A stretch of 64,000 nucleotides of DNA, from positions 1 to 64,000 of the forward strand of contig JAHEJW010000009.1 of assembly GCA_024638655.1 (NCBI GenBank), in the 5' to 3' direction. The notes below the pieces were generated by a model that saw only the letters and a list, made by a program, of their open reading frames with translations, ran no database searches and was not told where the DNA came from. How positions within the stretch are numbered: the stretch's first letter is position 1; each line of letters opens with the position of its first letter. Origin of the DNA: a bacterium. Its GTDB lineage: Bacteria; Actinomycetota; Acidimicrobiia; Spongiisociales; ZC4RG35. Made by a program: the position numbers and the translations under genes. This document shows, in pieces, positions 28,693 through 38,255 of this stretch.

Positions 28693-31425
28693 TCAGGCAG
28701 ATGCCATGTCCCTCAAGACAAAGTGGAGGATGCCACCATGTCTCAGATAATCGACCTCGATCGGCGAGTCGACCCTGGCGATTGTCTCGAACACGGTCAC
28801 CGAGCCGTCTGCGGACGTAGCTCTGACCGTCACCGTGTCGCGCGGCTCGAGGTCGTTGCCGACGTCGATGTCGTAGGTTTCGGTCCCGTTCAGCCCGAGC
28901 ATCTGGCTACTTTCGCCGTTGGCGAACATGAGGGGAAGGACACCCATCATGACGAGATTCGACCGATGGATCCGCTCATAGGAGGTCGCGATGACGGCTT
29001 TGACTCCGAGCAGGAAGGTTCCCTTCGCCGCCCAGTCGCGCGAGGAGCCCATGCCGTAATCGGCACCGGCCAGCACGATGAGGGGTATCCCCTGCTCCTG
29101 GTAGTGCATCGAGGCTTCGTGGATCGACTTGACCTCACCGTCGAGGAAGTCGGTAGTCCAGCCACCCTCTGTCCCGGGCGCCAGTTGGTTCTTGACGCGC
29201 ACATTGGCGAAAGTCCCGCGGGTCATGACCCGGTCGTTCCCTCTGCGGGAACCATATGAGTTGAACATGGGGGGCTGAACCCCCCTGGAGATCAAGTAGC
29301 GGCCGGCGGGCGTGTCCGGGGCTATGGCGCCTGCCGGGCTGATGTGATCGGTCGTCACCGAGTCCGCCAGCTTCACCAGGACCCGGGCCCCGGAAATGTC
29401 CTCGATCGGGTGTACCTCGGGTGTGAGATTGGTGAAAAAGGGCGGCTCCTGGATGTAGGTCGATTCATCGTTCCAGTCGTAGAGGTCCGATTCGGTTGTG
29501 GAGATCTCCCTCCATTCCTCGGATCCGGTGAAGACATCGCTGTACTTCTCCACAAACTGTCTTTGTCTCACGTTCTCGTTGACCAGGTCGCCGATCTCCT
29601 GTTGGGTCGGCCATATGTCCCTCAGGTAGACCTCGTTCCCGTCCCGGTCGGTGCCTATTGGCTCGTTGATCGGGTCCCAGTCGACCGACCCTGCGAGGGC
29701 ATAGGCCACCACAAGAGGCGGGGAGGCGAGGTAGTTCGCCCGAACGTCGGGTGATATCCGCCCTTCGAAGTTCCGGTTCCCGGAAAGCACGGATGCGGTC
29801 ACGAGGTCGTAGGCGTTGATGGCCCTCGAGATGGGCTCGGGAAGCGGTCCGGAGTTGCCGATACAGGTCGTGCAGCCGTAGCCAACGACACCGAATCCCA
29901 GAGATTCCAGGTCGTCCATCAGCCCGGAAGCCGTGAGGTACTCAGTCACGACCTTCGATCCCGGTGCCAGTGAGCTCTTCACCCACGGCTTGCGTTCCAG
30001 GCCGAGCCGGCGAGCCTTGCGGGCCACCAGGCCTGCACCGATCATGACGTCGGGGTTGGAGGTGTTGGTGCACGACGTGATTGCGGCGATGACGACGTCC
30101 CCGTCGCCGAGTTCGAAGGTCTGACCGTCGTAGTCGACCTCAACTCCCTCTTTGGCCTGCAGTGCGTCAGGATCAGCCGGCGCACCGCCCTCACCCTCCC
30201 AGCTGACCACGGTGGAGGCCGAGGAGCCTCCGTTCTTGGCGAAGAGGTTGGTGAGGTCGCTGGCCCACTGGTCTTTCATCGCGGACAGTGCGATCCGATC
30301 CTGGGGCCGTTTTGGCCCGGCGAGCGACGGCTCGACAGTGGACATGTCGAGTTCCAAGTGGGAGCTGTACTCGATTTGGTGGGTGTCGTCCCGCCACAGG
30401 CCTTGTGTCCTGTAGTACTGCTCGACTGTGTCGATGAGCTTGTCATCCCGGCCGGTGAGCCTCAGGTAAGCGAGGGTCTGCTCGTCGACGGGGAAGAATC
30501 CGACGGTGGCGCCGTACTCCGGCGCCATGTTGGCGATGGTCGCCCGGTTGGCAATCGGCATCGTGTCCATACCAGGTCCATAGAACTCGACGAACTTCCC
30601 GACCACACCGTGTTCCCTGAGCATCTCCGTCACCGTGAGGACGAGGTCCGTGGCCGTGCATCCTTCGGTGAGTCTCCCAGTGAGCCGAAAGCCGACGACC
30701 TCGGGGAGCAGCATGTATATCGGCTGGCCGACCATTGCCGCCTCGGCCTCGATTCCGCCAACACCCCAGCCGACTACCCCGAGACCGTTGATCATCGTCG
30801 TGTGTGAGTCGGTGCCGACGAGGCTGTCCGGATAGAGATGGGTGCCGTCGTCCCAGACGACCTTGGCCAGATACTCCAGGTTGACCTGGTGGACGATCCC
30901 GGTTGCGGGCGGCACCACGCTGAAGTTGGCGAAAGCCGACTGGCCCCACTTCAGGAACTCGTACCGCTCCTGGTTGCGCTCGAATTCCTTCCGGGAGTTG
31001 ATTATGAGCGCATCGGGTCGAGCGAACGCGTCCACCTGAACGGAGTGATCGATGACGAGGTCGGCGGGAATCAGTGGATTCACCTTCTGAGCGGCGCCTT
31101 CGTCTCCCGTCATGCGGACAATGGCCTCGCGCATTGCGGCGAGATCGACCACGGCCGGCACCCCGGTGAAGTCCTGTAGGACGACCCTGCCGGGGATGAA
31201 AGGGATCTCGACATGTCTCACATCGGTTGCGTCGTAGTCGGATATCCGTTCGACGTCCTCGGCGGTGACGGAGCGGCCATCCAGGTTGCGCAACGCCGAC
31301 TCGAGGAGGACTTTGATCGAGTAGGGCAGGTTCTCGGTGCCTTCGAGCGCATCGAGACGGACTACTTCGCGGGTGCCTAGCGCCGTCTCCATGGTGTCGC
31401 GAGCCCCGAATGGGTCGTTTGACAT
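28693..31425 (-). CDS. acnA: Aconitate hydratase AcnA
   Basis: [113 protein letters not shown]. Confidence 0.98.
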   Translation of the reverse strand: MSNDPFGARDTMETALGTREVVRLDALEGTENLPYSIKVLLESALRNLDGRSVTAEDVERISDYDATDVRHVEIPFIPGRVVLQDFTGVPAVVDLAAMREAIVRMTGDEGAAQKVNPLIPADLVIDHSVQVDAFARPDALIINSRKEFERNQERYEFLKWGQSAFANFSVVPPATGIVHQVNLEYLAKVVWDDGTHLYPDSLVGTDSHTTMINGLGVVGWGVGGIEAEAAMVGQPIYMLLPEVVGFRLTGRLTEGCTATDLVLTVTEMLREHGVVGKFVEFYGPGMDTMPIANRATIANMAPEYGATVGFFPVDEQTLAYLRLTGRDDKLIDTVEQYYRTQGLWRDDTHQIEYSSHLELDMSTVEPSLAGPKRPQDRIALSAMKDQWASDLTNLFAKNGGSSASTVVSWEGEGGAPADPDALQAKEGVEVDYDGQTFELGDGDVVIAAITSCTNTSNPDVMIGAGLVARKARRLGLERKPWVKSSLAPGSKVVTEYLTASGLMDDLESLGFGVVGYGCTTCIGNSGPLPEPISRAINAYDLVTASVLSGNRNFEGRISPDVRANYLASPPLVVAYALAGSVDWDPINEPIGTDRDGNEVYLRDIWPTQQEIGDLVNENVRQRQFVEKYSDVFTGSEEWREISTTESDLYDWNDESTYIQEPPFFTNLTPEVHPIEDISGARVLVKLADSVTTDHISPAGAIAPDTPAGRYLISRGVQPPMFNSYGSRRGNDRVMTRGTFANVRVKNQLAPGTEGGWTTDFLDGEVKSIHEASMHYQEQGIPLIVLAGADYGMGSSRDWAAKGTFLLGVKAVIATSYERIHRSNLVMMGVLPLMFANGESSQMLGLNGTETYDIDVGNDLEPRDTVTVRATSADGSVTVFETIARVDSPIEVDYLRHGGILHFVLRDMASA

Positions 31426-31563
31426 CTCAGCCTTTCGGGTGGAATTACGGGTGTTCTTTTGAGACTAACCAAGGCCGGCCGGGTAGCCATTCCGGGGCAT
31501 TCCGGTAAGAACCGCCGGAGTTTCCAGAGATGGAAAGGAGGAGTGGCGTCCTCGGTCTCGTTC

Positions 31564-32265
31564 CTAGCCGATGCTCACCGGGACCTTGGTGATGCAGTCG
31601 TCATCGAGATGCTTGTGGGGTATCACCACCGGATCGCACGGATATGACAGCGCGCCGAACAGCCCGGTCACAATGCCCCGGTCCAGGGAGCAGATCAGTT
31701 CGGGGTGATTGGTGGCGGTCTCTCCAAACGGGCAGTGGCTGGTCAAGAGTCGCTGCCCCTCGACATCGGGATCCATGGAGAACCCGAGACCGGTCATGGC
31801 GCTCGCCACAGCCTGGACTGCTTCGTCGTAACCCGGGTCGTCCTGGCCACCGATCTCTGCAGCCAGCTGCTCGCCGTACTCGCGCCCCACCTTCTCGGCG
31901 ATCTGGGATACGTCGTCCACACCCAACTCTTCGATCACTTTGAAGAGCATCTCGGCCAGCATCTCGAAACGCCTCGGTGCAAAGTGGACGGTGACCTCCT
32001 TGTTGGTGGCCTCGTAGCACTTGGCCGGTCTGCCTCGCTCGGTTCCGGACGGCTTGCGATGACTGATTCTGAGATAACCCTCCTCGGCGAGCCGATCGAG
32101 GTGGTGACGGGCCACGTTCGGATGAATCTCGAACAGGGAGGCCAGGTTGGAGGTGGTCAGCGGCTCCGGAGACTCCCGGACAGCGATGTAGATCGCACGA
32201 CGCGTCGGATCACCGAGGGCGGAGGTGAGGTCCGAGATGCGACTGTTGAGTGTTTCTGTGTCCAT
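31564..32265 (-). CDS. ArsR/SufR-like winged-helix regulator with C-terminal Cys-rich (likely Fe-S) domain
   Basis: SALGDPTRRAIYIAVRESPEPLTTSNLASLFEIHPNVARHHLDRLAEEGYL; C-terminal CPFGETATNHPELICSLDRGIVTGLFGALSYPCDPVV. Start chosen at MDTETLNSR. Confidence 0.88.
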   Translation of the reverse strand: MDTETLNSRISDLTSALGDPTRRAIYIAVRESPEPLTTSNLASLFEIHPNVARHHLDRLAEEGYLRISHRKPSGTERGRPAKCYEATNKEVTVHFAPRRFEMLAEMLFKVIEELGVDDVSQIAEKVGREYGEQLAAEIGGQDDPGYDEAVQAVASAMTGLGFSMDPDVEGQRLLTSHCPFGETATNHPELICSLDRGIVTGLFGALSYPCDPVVIPHKHLDDDCITKVPVSIG

Positions 32266-32281
32266 GAGGGGTAACCGACGC

Positions 32282-32299
32282 TCAAAACTATAGTTTTGA
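32282..32299. promoter_or_regulatory. 18-bp perfect palindrome TCAAAACTATAGTTTTGA, candidate operator in the sufR-like/mrp divergent promoter
   Basis: Exact inverted repeat; its centre reads TATAGT, a -10-like element, on both strands; 43 nt upstream of the mrp ATG and 17 nt upstream of the regulator ATG. Confidence 0.75.
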
Positions 32300-32341
32300 C
32301 CCGTACATAGAACGCTTTGAGCCCCAGGACGGCAGGCCCCC

Positions 32342-33424
32342 ATGGCCATTCACCAAGAAATGCAGGACGCCGTCGCGTCCATCGAATCACCCCTGTTCGT
32401 AGGTAGAACGCTGGGGGAGTTGGGCCTGGTCAAGGAGGTCTCCAAGACGATCACGGGGAAGGCAAAGGTGGCGCTACGAACCCCTGCCCCCGGACGCCAG
32501 GACGAGCTGAGGGAAAGGCTCAAAGAATCCCTCGAGCCGATCGTCAGTGGAGCCGATGTCGACATCGAAGTCATGGACCAATCTGTCGCTGAAACCTGGA
32601 TCAACACGCTGAAAGACAAGGCGGGCCCCGGCATCGGTGAGCCCGGCTCGGCGACACGGACTGTGGCGGTGTCTTCGGGCAAGGGCGGGGTCGGCAAGTC
32701 CTCGATCTCGGCCAACATGGCTATCGCCCTGGCCAGAGCGGGCAAGAGGGTGGGGATTGTCGATGGTGACATCTGGGGATTCTCCATCCCCGCGATGCTT
32801 GGCATCGTTCAGCCTCCGGTGATGGTCGGCGACATGATCGTCCCGCCGGTCGCCCATCGGGTGAAGGTCATGTCGATGGATTACTTCGTGGGGGACGACA
32901 AAGCAGTGATCTGGCGGGGACCGATGCTGCACAAGGCAATCGAGCAATTCCTCAAGGACGTCTTCTGGGACAACCTGGACTTCCTGATCGTCGACATGCC
33001 ACCGGGAACCGGTGACATCGCCATCTCCATGTCTCAATTCTTGCCTCGGGCGCAGGTGATTCTGGTCACCACTCCCCAGCCGACGGCTCAGCGTGTGGCG
33101 CGCCGGGCCGCATTGATGGCCGCGGAGGTCGATCAGGAGGTGATCGGCGTCGTGGAGAACATGTCGTGGTTCACCGGCGACGACGGCAAGCATTACGAGC
33201 TGTTCGGCGCGGGCGGGGGTCAGGCGCTGGCAGACGAGCTCGGTGTCGAGCTGATGGCTCGAATCCCACTCCTGCCCGAGATGGGTCGTGGAGCCGACGC
33301 CGGTCGTCCGGTGGCAATCGCCGCCCCGGGCTCAGAGGCGGCCGAGGGCTTCGAGCTTCTGGCTGCCGCAGTCATCGAGAAGCGCCCGCGTATCAGGACG
33401 AATCCGGCTCTCATCATCAAGTGA
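32342..33424 (+). CDS. Mrp/NBP35-family Fe-S carrier P-loop ATPase (ApbC)
   Basis: VAVSSGKGGVGKSSISANMAIALA; DFLIVDMPPGTGDIAISMSQFLP; N-terminal DUF59-like domain. Confidence 0.95.
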   Translation: MAIHQEMQDAVASIESPLFVGRTLGELGLVKEVSKTITGKAKVALRTPAPGRQDELRERLKESLEPIVSGADVDIEVMDQSVAETWINTLKDKAGPGIGEPGSATRTVAVSSGKGGVGKSSISANMAIALARAGKRVGIVDGDIWGFSIPAMLGIVQPPVMVGDMIVPPVAHRVKVMSMDYFVGDDKAVIWRGPMLHKAIEQFLKDVFWDNLDFLIVDMPPGTGDIAISMSQFLPRAQVILVTTPQPTAQRVARRAALMAAEVDQEVIGVVENMSWFTGDDGKHYELFGAGGGQALADELGVELMARIPLLPEMGRGADAGRPVAIAAPGSEAAEGFELLAAAVIEKRPRIRTNPALIIK

Positions 33425-34308
33425 GCAAGAAGACTCTTCTGAAGGGCGTTTCTGCCTGGCTGTTCGGCCTTGCCACGACGGTGTTCCTCATCGCTATGTG
33501 GGGACGTGCCGTGGTGATCGACGTTGACGCTCTCGAAGCGTCTGCAGCCCCGCTCGCAGACTCCTCGGCCGTCGGCGAGCTCTTCACCGATTGGCTGGAT
33601 CGAGAGTTGGTCGAAACCGGGGTGGAGCCGGTCGTCGCAGACACCGTCGTGGAGGGCGTACTCGATCGCTCCTCGGTCGCCGCGGTCCTCGGCGAGTTCA
33701 CCGGCGAGGTGGTCGTCGCGGCGGCCGCACCGGGGCCTGAAGCAGCCATAGTGGATGTTTCGCGGCTGCTGCAACCGGCAGTGCCCGAGATTGGAGCAGC
33801 ACTTGGCGCCGCGGGTGTCCCGATCCCTGAGTCCCGCCTGGCCCAAGTGGTCGATGAGCTGGACCCGCTCGTGATCAAGGCGGCCGGCTCTCAGCCCTAC
33901 ATCGGCCCCTCGTCTCCCACCGCAGGCCGGCTGGGGACCGCGGCCGCTCTGGCCATGATGATGATGGTGGCGACCGGGTGGGCGACCGTCGCCCTGGCAG
34001 AGGACCGAACCGCCGAGGCGAAGTCGCTGCTCAGCCGGGTCGCCCTCGGGGCTCTCAGCTTCGCCATCCTCCTCAAGGCGGGATCGTGGGTCCTCGACCC
34101 CTCAGGCGGACGGGCGCCTCTGGCAGAGTCGGCCAGCAGGGTCGCGGACGCCAAATGGCTCCATCCTCTGTTCGTCTCCTTCGTCGCTGCCGCCGCTGCG
34201 GCGGCCGTGTGGTGGAGACGCCGCTACTTCAAACCGACGGCAGAGTCCCCGTCAGGAGACGAGCCAGCCACACCGCCAAGAGAGCGACACTTGATCCGAT
34301 CAGGATGA
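33421..34308 (+). CDS. Membrane protein, hypothetical
   Basis: GTG start overlapping mrp stop; TM at N-terminus and further TMs at the C-terminus. Confidence 0.75.
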   Translation: MSKKTLLKGVSAWLFGLATTVFLIAMWGRAVVIDVDALEASAAPLADSSAVGELFTDWLDRELVETGVEPVVADTVVEGVLDRSSVAAVLGEFTGEVVVAAAAPGPEAAIVDVSRLLQPAVPEIGAALGAAGVPIPESRLAQVVDELDPLVIKAAGSQPYIGPSSPTAGRLGTAAALAMMMMVATGWATVALAEDRTAEAKSLLSRVALGALSFAILLKAGSWVLDPSGGRAPLAESASRVADAKWLHPLFVSFVAAAAAAAVWWRRRYFKPTAESPSGDEPATPPRERHLIRSG

Positions 34309-34633
34309 GGTTGAGCGTCCGCTGAGAGAGCGGGCGCACGCTCCCCGTGAGTCGGAGGACATACCAACCCCAGCCCGCGACAAGTGCCAGTGCGGTCATT
34401 GGGACGAGGGGGTGATAGCGCAGAGCCAGACCCAAGTCGCCTCTGATCAGATGGGACGCCGCCCGGGTCATACCGCATCCGGGGCAGGCCATGCCGGTGC
34501 AGAGGGCGAAGGGGCACACGGTGGGGCCGTCGTCAGAAGGTGTGAAAACGGCCAGGGCGGCAACGGCAACGAAGGGAATAGAGAGAACCAGCCGATCGCG
34601 CCAGGTCGTGGTCACGGCAGGGACTCTAGGCAA
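34229..34633 (-). CDS. DUF2752 domain-containing membrane protein
   Basis: CPFALCTGMACPGCGMTRAASHLIRGDLGLALRYHPL. Confidence 0.92.
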   Translation of the reverse strand: MPRVPAVTTTWRDRLVLSIPFVAVAALAVFTPSDDGPTVCPFALCTGMACPGCGMTRAASHLIRGDLGLALRYHPLVPMTALALVAGWGWYVLRLTGSVRPLSQRTLNLILIGSSVALLAVWLARLLTGTLPSV

Positions 34634-34643
34634 CCGAGCCTGT

Positions 34644-35918
34644 TCAGACGCCGAGTTTGTCCAGTGCCCTGTAGAGATGGGACGCCGGTGTCAGGAACCA
34701 GGGTCTGCCCCCGGTGTAATAGAAGCGGCCGTCGTGCTCTATTTCGCTGTAGACGCTGGGGGGGTCCTCGTCGAGCAGCATCCCGGCGAGCTCGTGACCG
34801 AGCTGACAGGAGAGCCCCACGCCGTGACCGGCGTATCCCATGGCGTACCAGGCGCCGTCGATCCGCCCAATGTGAGGAGTCAAATCGAAAGGGACGGCGA
34901 GCTTTCCCCCCCAAACGTGGGTGATCTCCGCGTCCGCGAGGGTTGGCCAATAGGTGATGAGGCTCTGTCGCAAGTCGCGTGCCGAGTCCTTGAGATCGAG
35001 ACCGGGGTGGAGACTCCGCCTCCCTCCGAGGATGATCCGGTCGTCGTGTGTCCGTCTCTGATAGTTGAGAAGTCGCTTCCTGGTGTAAGTCATTGCGCCA
35101 CCGGGAAAGACCGACGACGCCCTGGCTTCTCCGAGTGGCTCCGTTGCGATGATGTAGGAGCCCACCGAAACAATCAGCCTGTCGAGCTCGCGGCTTGGTT
35201 GACGGGTTGTATATCCGTTCGTAGCCAGGATCACCTCCCCCGCATCGATCGGGCCGCGTTTTGTCTGGACCCTGGTCCCGGTACTACGGCGCTCGATGGA
35301 AACCGCCTCGCAGTCATCGACGAGGACGGCACCCTGACGGGCGACCCGCGCCGCCAGCCCGAACGACAGGCGAGCCGGGTGGACTCCGAATCCTTCCGGC
35401 TCGAACAGCGCCACGTTGAAATGATCCCCCCCGACGATCTTGTCGATGTCGCGAGCGTCGATCACCTCCCAATCGACGCCGAAGCGGTTCCGGTACCACT
35501 GCACCGTCTGGTCGAACTCCTTCAATTTCCGCGAGCCCCTCCCCAGGGCTGCCATCCCGCCCTCATGGATTACGGCGTCGATGTCGGGGCTCTTTCCGAT
35601 CTCCCGAACCAACTCGACGGATCGAACGGTCGAGGCCCACATCTCGTGAGCGATTCGTGGCCCGTAGTAGGCCAGGACAGTGCGGATCCCGGCCTTGACG
35701 TCAGGTGACACCATGCCACCATTCATCGAGGAGGCGCCACCGGCGATCTCACCTGAGTCGATGATGGTGACGGTCTTGCCGGCACCGACAAGCCGGTGTC
35801 CTGCTGACAGTCCGGTCAGCCCTGAGCCGACGATCAGATACTCGGTCTCCTTCGGCAGGTCGGACGTGAGCCCGTCCGGGCGCGAGTGATCGTCCACCCA
35901 GAAGGGGATGTGCTTCAC
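34644..35918 (-). CDS. FAD-dependent oxidoreductase (DAO family, gamma-glutamylputrescine-oxidase-like)
   Basis: YLIVGSGLTGLSAGHRLVGAGKTVTIID; GGASSMNGGMVSP; HIGRIDGAWYAMGYAGHGVGLS. GTG start overlaps the upstream aminotransferase stop. Confidence 0.88.
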   Translation of the reverse strand: MKHIPFWVDDHSRPDGLTSDLPKETEYLIVGSGLTGLSAGHRLVGAGKTVTIIDSGEIAGGASSMNGGMVSPDVKAGIRTVLAYYGPRIAHEMWASTVRSVELVREIGKSPDIDAVIHEGGMAALGRGSRKLKEFDQTVQWYRNRFGVDWEVIDARDIDKIVGGDHFNVALFEPEGFGVHPARLSFGLAARVARQGAVLVDDCEAVSIERRSTGTRVQTKRGPIDAGEVILATNGYTTRQPSRELDRLIVSVGSYIIATEPLGEARASSVFPGGAMTYTRKRLLNYQRRTHDDRIILGGRRSLHPGLDLKDSARDLRQSLITYWPTLADAEITHVWGGKLAVPFDLTPHIGRIDGAWYAMGYAGHGVGLSCQLGHELAGMLLDEDPPSVYSEIEHDGRFYYTGGRPWFLTPASHLYRALDKLGV

Positions 35919-37153
35919 AGACTGTTGAGCCCGTCTGCGAAGAGCTGTCCCATCTCGGATACCTGTTCCGGGTTCATTGTCAGAGGTGGCGACACTTGCA
36001 GTCCGCCTCCGCCTACGGCCCTGGTCAGAACGCCCGCTCGCCTGCATGCTTCGGCGGCGCGGTAAGGCAGCGCGTCGTCGTCACCCACCTCGAGTTGTAT
36101 GGCCGCGAGAGCGCCGACGCCCCGACGGATGTTGTCGACGACTGGCAGGTCTTCGAGAGGGCGGAGCGCCTCGTAGATCTCAGACTCCAATTGTGCCGCC
36201 CGCTCCAGCAGACCCTCGCGTTCGATGATGTCCATGACCACGAGACCAGCCACACATGCCGTCGCGTGCCCGGAATATGTGTAGCCGTGACGGAACACCA
36301 GGCCAGGTGTGCTGAAAAACGGCTCCGCAATGTGGGGCGCGGCGACCACACCTCCCAGCGGTGCATAGCCACAGGTCACACCCTTGGCGAATGTGATCAG
36401 GTCGGGATCGAGGTCATAGAGGTTGGCCGCGAACCAGTCGCCCACCCGTCCAAAACCCGTGATGACCTCGTCCGAGATGTACAGGCCGCCGGCTTCTCTG
36501 ACCATCTCGCGCACGCTCGTCAGGTAGCCGGAGTCCACCGGTCGGATGCCCCCGGCTCCGATCACGGCCTCCACGAATATCCCGGCGATTCGCTCCGAAC
36601 CGGCGTGGTCTATCGCCTTCTCCACCGCCTCGGGGTCGTCGTGAGGCACGATGACGACTTCGGACACCAGTTCGCCCCCATATCCGGCCCTGTTCGGCTC
36701 CATTCCACCGAGTGCTGTCCCGTAGGTGTGCATGCCGTGGTAGGCCCACTCCCGTGAGATGAAAACTGTCCTCTCGGGCTGGCCGATCGCATTGAAATAG
36801 CGTCGCGTCAGCTTGGCAGCGGTGTCCACGGCATCGGACCCACCCGATCCGAAGAACACCTTCGAGTCCGGGTCAGGGGACACACCTGCGATGCGCTCGG
36901 CGAGCTCCATCGGGGCGCGGGTCCCGTAGTCGATGAAGGCGTGGAAGGCGGGGAGTTTGCGGGCTTGTGCCGACATCGCATCGATGATCTCGTCACGGCC
37001 GTAGCCGACGTTCATGTACCAGAGCGAGGCGGCGGCGTCGAGGTAGCGGTTTCCCTCTTCGTCGTAGACGTAGATGCCCTCACCACGGTCCACGATGAAT
37101 GGCTTGTGCTTCACCTTGCTCATCTCGGCGAATGGATGCCAGAAGTGGGTCAT
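35915..37153 (-). CDS. Class III aminotransferase (putrescine/omega-amino acid-pyruvate type)
   Basis: MTHFWHPFAEMSKVKHKPFIVDRGEGIYVYDEEGNRYLDAAASLWYMNVGYG; ISDEVITGFGRVGDWFA; DLITFAKGVTCGYAPLGGVV (PLP Lys). Confidence 0.93.
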   Translation of the reverse strand: MTHFWHPFAEMSKVKHKPFIVDRGEGIYVYDEEGNRYLDAAASLWYMNVGYGRDEIIDAMSAQARKLPAFHAFIDYGTRAPMELAERIAGVSPDPDSKVFFGSGGSDAVDTAAKLTRRYFNAIGQPERTVFISREWAYHGMHTYGTALGGMEPNRAGYGGELVSEVVIVPHDDPEAVEKAIDHAGSERIAGIFVEAVIGAGGIRPVDSGYLTSVREMVREAGGLYISDEVITGFGRVGDWFAANLYDLDPDLITFAKGVTCGYAPLGGVVAAPHIAEPFFSTPGLVFRHGYTYSGHATACVAGLVVMDIIEREGLLERAAQLESEIYEALRPLEDLPVVDNIRRGVGALAAIQLEVGDDDALPYRAAEACRRAGVLTRAVGGGGLQVSPPLTMNPEQVSEMGQLFADGLNSL

Positions 37154-37163
37154 GGGCGGGAGG

Positions 37164-37721
37164 CTAACCGTCGCAGAGCCCCGAAACACGGGCAGACGAC
37201 AGGAAACGCTCGACCGCATCGGTGGAGGTCAGGCGGGAGACATCTGCGTGGCTCCACGTCCCATCTTCCAGGCAGTTCCGGAACTTTTCGCGGTTGTGAT
37301 GAAACGTTGTCCAGGCCCAGAGCATGATGTTTCGGTGCGGGTCTGCCGAGTACAGATTGCTCCATGGCTCACTGACCCCATCCCACAGCTGTTCACGTGT
37401 GACGACGCGTCGTAGGGTCCTCCGGATCACCCTGGTCACCACGACTCTTCGTGGCAGGTCGAGCCAAACGAAGGTCTCGGCGCGAGGCCAGAGAACCTCC
37501 CGGGTCCAATGACTGGTGTAGTTGCCGTCGGCGACCCATGCGGATCCCTTGGCGAACTCCATCACTTCGGCCCGGAACGCATCATCTGGAGTGGCACTCC
37601 ATCCTCCGCGATGGAAGATCGCATCCATCTCGACTTGGGGCACACTCATCTCGAGGGCAAGACTCCTGGCGAATGCCGTTTTGCCCGATCCGCTGGTACC
37701 GACCACCACCACGCGGTTCAT
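37164..37721 (-). CDS. P-loop adenylate kinase/topology-modulation-like protein
   Basis: MNRVVVVGTSGSGKTAFARSLA; WVADGNYTSHWTREVLWPRAETFVWLDLPRRVVVTRVIRRTL. Confidence 0.85.
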   Translation of the reverse strand: MNRVVVVGTSGSGKTAFARSLALEMSVPQVEMDAIFHRGGWSATPDDAFRAEVMEFAKGSAWVADGNYTSHWTREVLWPRAETFVWLDLPRRVVVTRVIRRTLRRVVTREQLWDGVSEPWSNLYSADPHRNIMLWAWTTFHHNREKFRNCLEDGTWSHADVSRLTSTDAVERFLSSARVSGLCDG

Positions 37722-37781
37722 CTGCAGATCTTCCCATAGTGCTGCGGGAAGAAGCAGCAGTCCGCGCGTGTTGCTGTTGCC

Positions 37782-38192
37782 GTGAGCGATTGGAACAAGA
37801 ACATCATCGAAGAATTCCGGCAGAATGGGGGAGAGGTCGGGGGGCATTTCGCAGGCAGACCCTTGCTGCTCCTTCACCATCAAGGTGCGAAGACAGGGAA
37901 GCATCGGGTGACTCCTCTGATGTATCAGGAGGTGGATGGTGGCTATGCCGTCTTCGCTTCCAAGGCAGGCGCCGATACCAATCCCGACTGGCTACACAAC
38001 CTGAAAGCCAATCCCGAGACGACAATCGAAGTCGGTTCTGAGACGCACGAGGTCAGGGCGCGGTTGGCCGAAGGGAAGGAACACGAGTCGATCTGGGAGA
38101 GGCAGAAGTCCGACTACGCGTTCTTCGCCGAGTATGAGGCGAAGACGGCTCGCGATCACATCCCGGTGGTGGTGCTAGAACGCAGCCAATGA
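37782..38192 (+). CDS. Deazaflavin (F420)-dependent nitroreductase, DDN family
   Basis: LLLLHHQGAKTGKHRVTPLMYQEVDGGYAVFASKAGADTNPDWLHNLKANPETTIEVG. Confidence 0.93.
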   Translation: MSDWNKNIIEEFRQNGGEVGGHFAGRPLLLLHHQGAKTGKHRVTPLMYQEVDGGYAVFASKAGADTNPDWLHNLKANPETTIEVGSETHEVRARLAEGKEHESIWERQKSDYAFFAEYEAKTARDHIPVVVLERSQ

Positions 38193-38255
38193 GCTGCGGC
38201 CAAAGACCGTCGTAACGGCTCCACGGCCGTTTCAGGCCTTCTACTCTCCCGCAAA

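Noticed and set aside
34491-35708. 405-aa plus-strand ORF opposite the FAD oxidoreductase
   Set aside because: Antisense shadow without family features.
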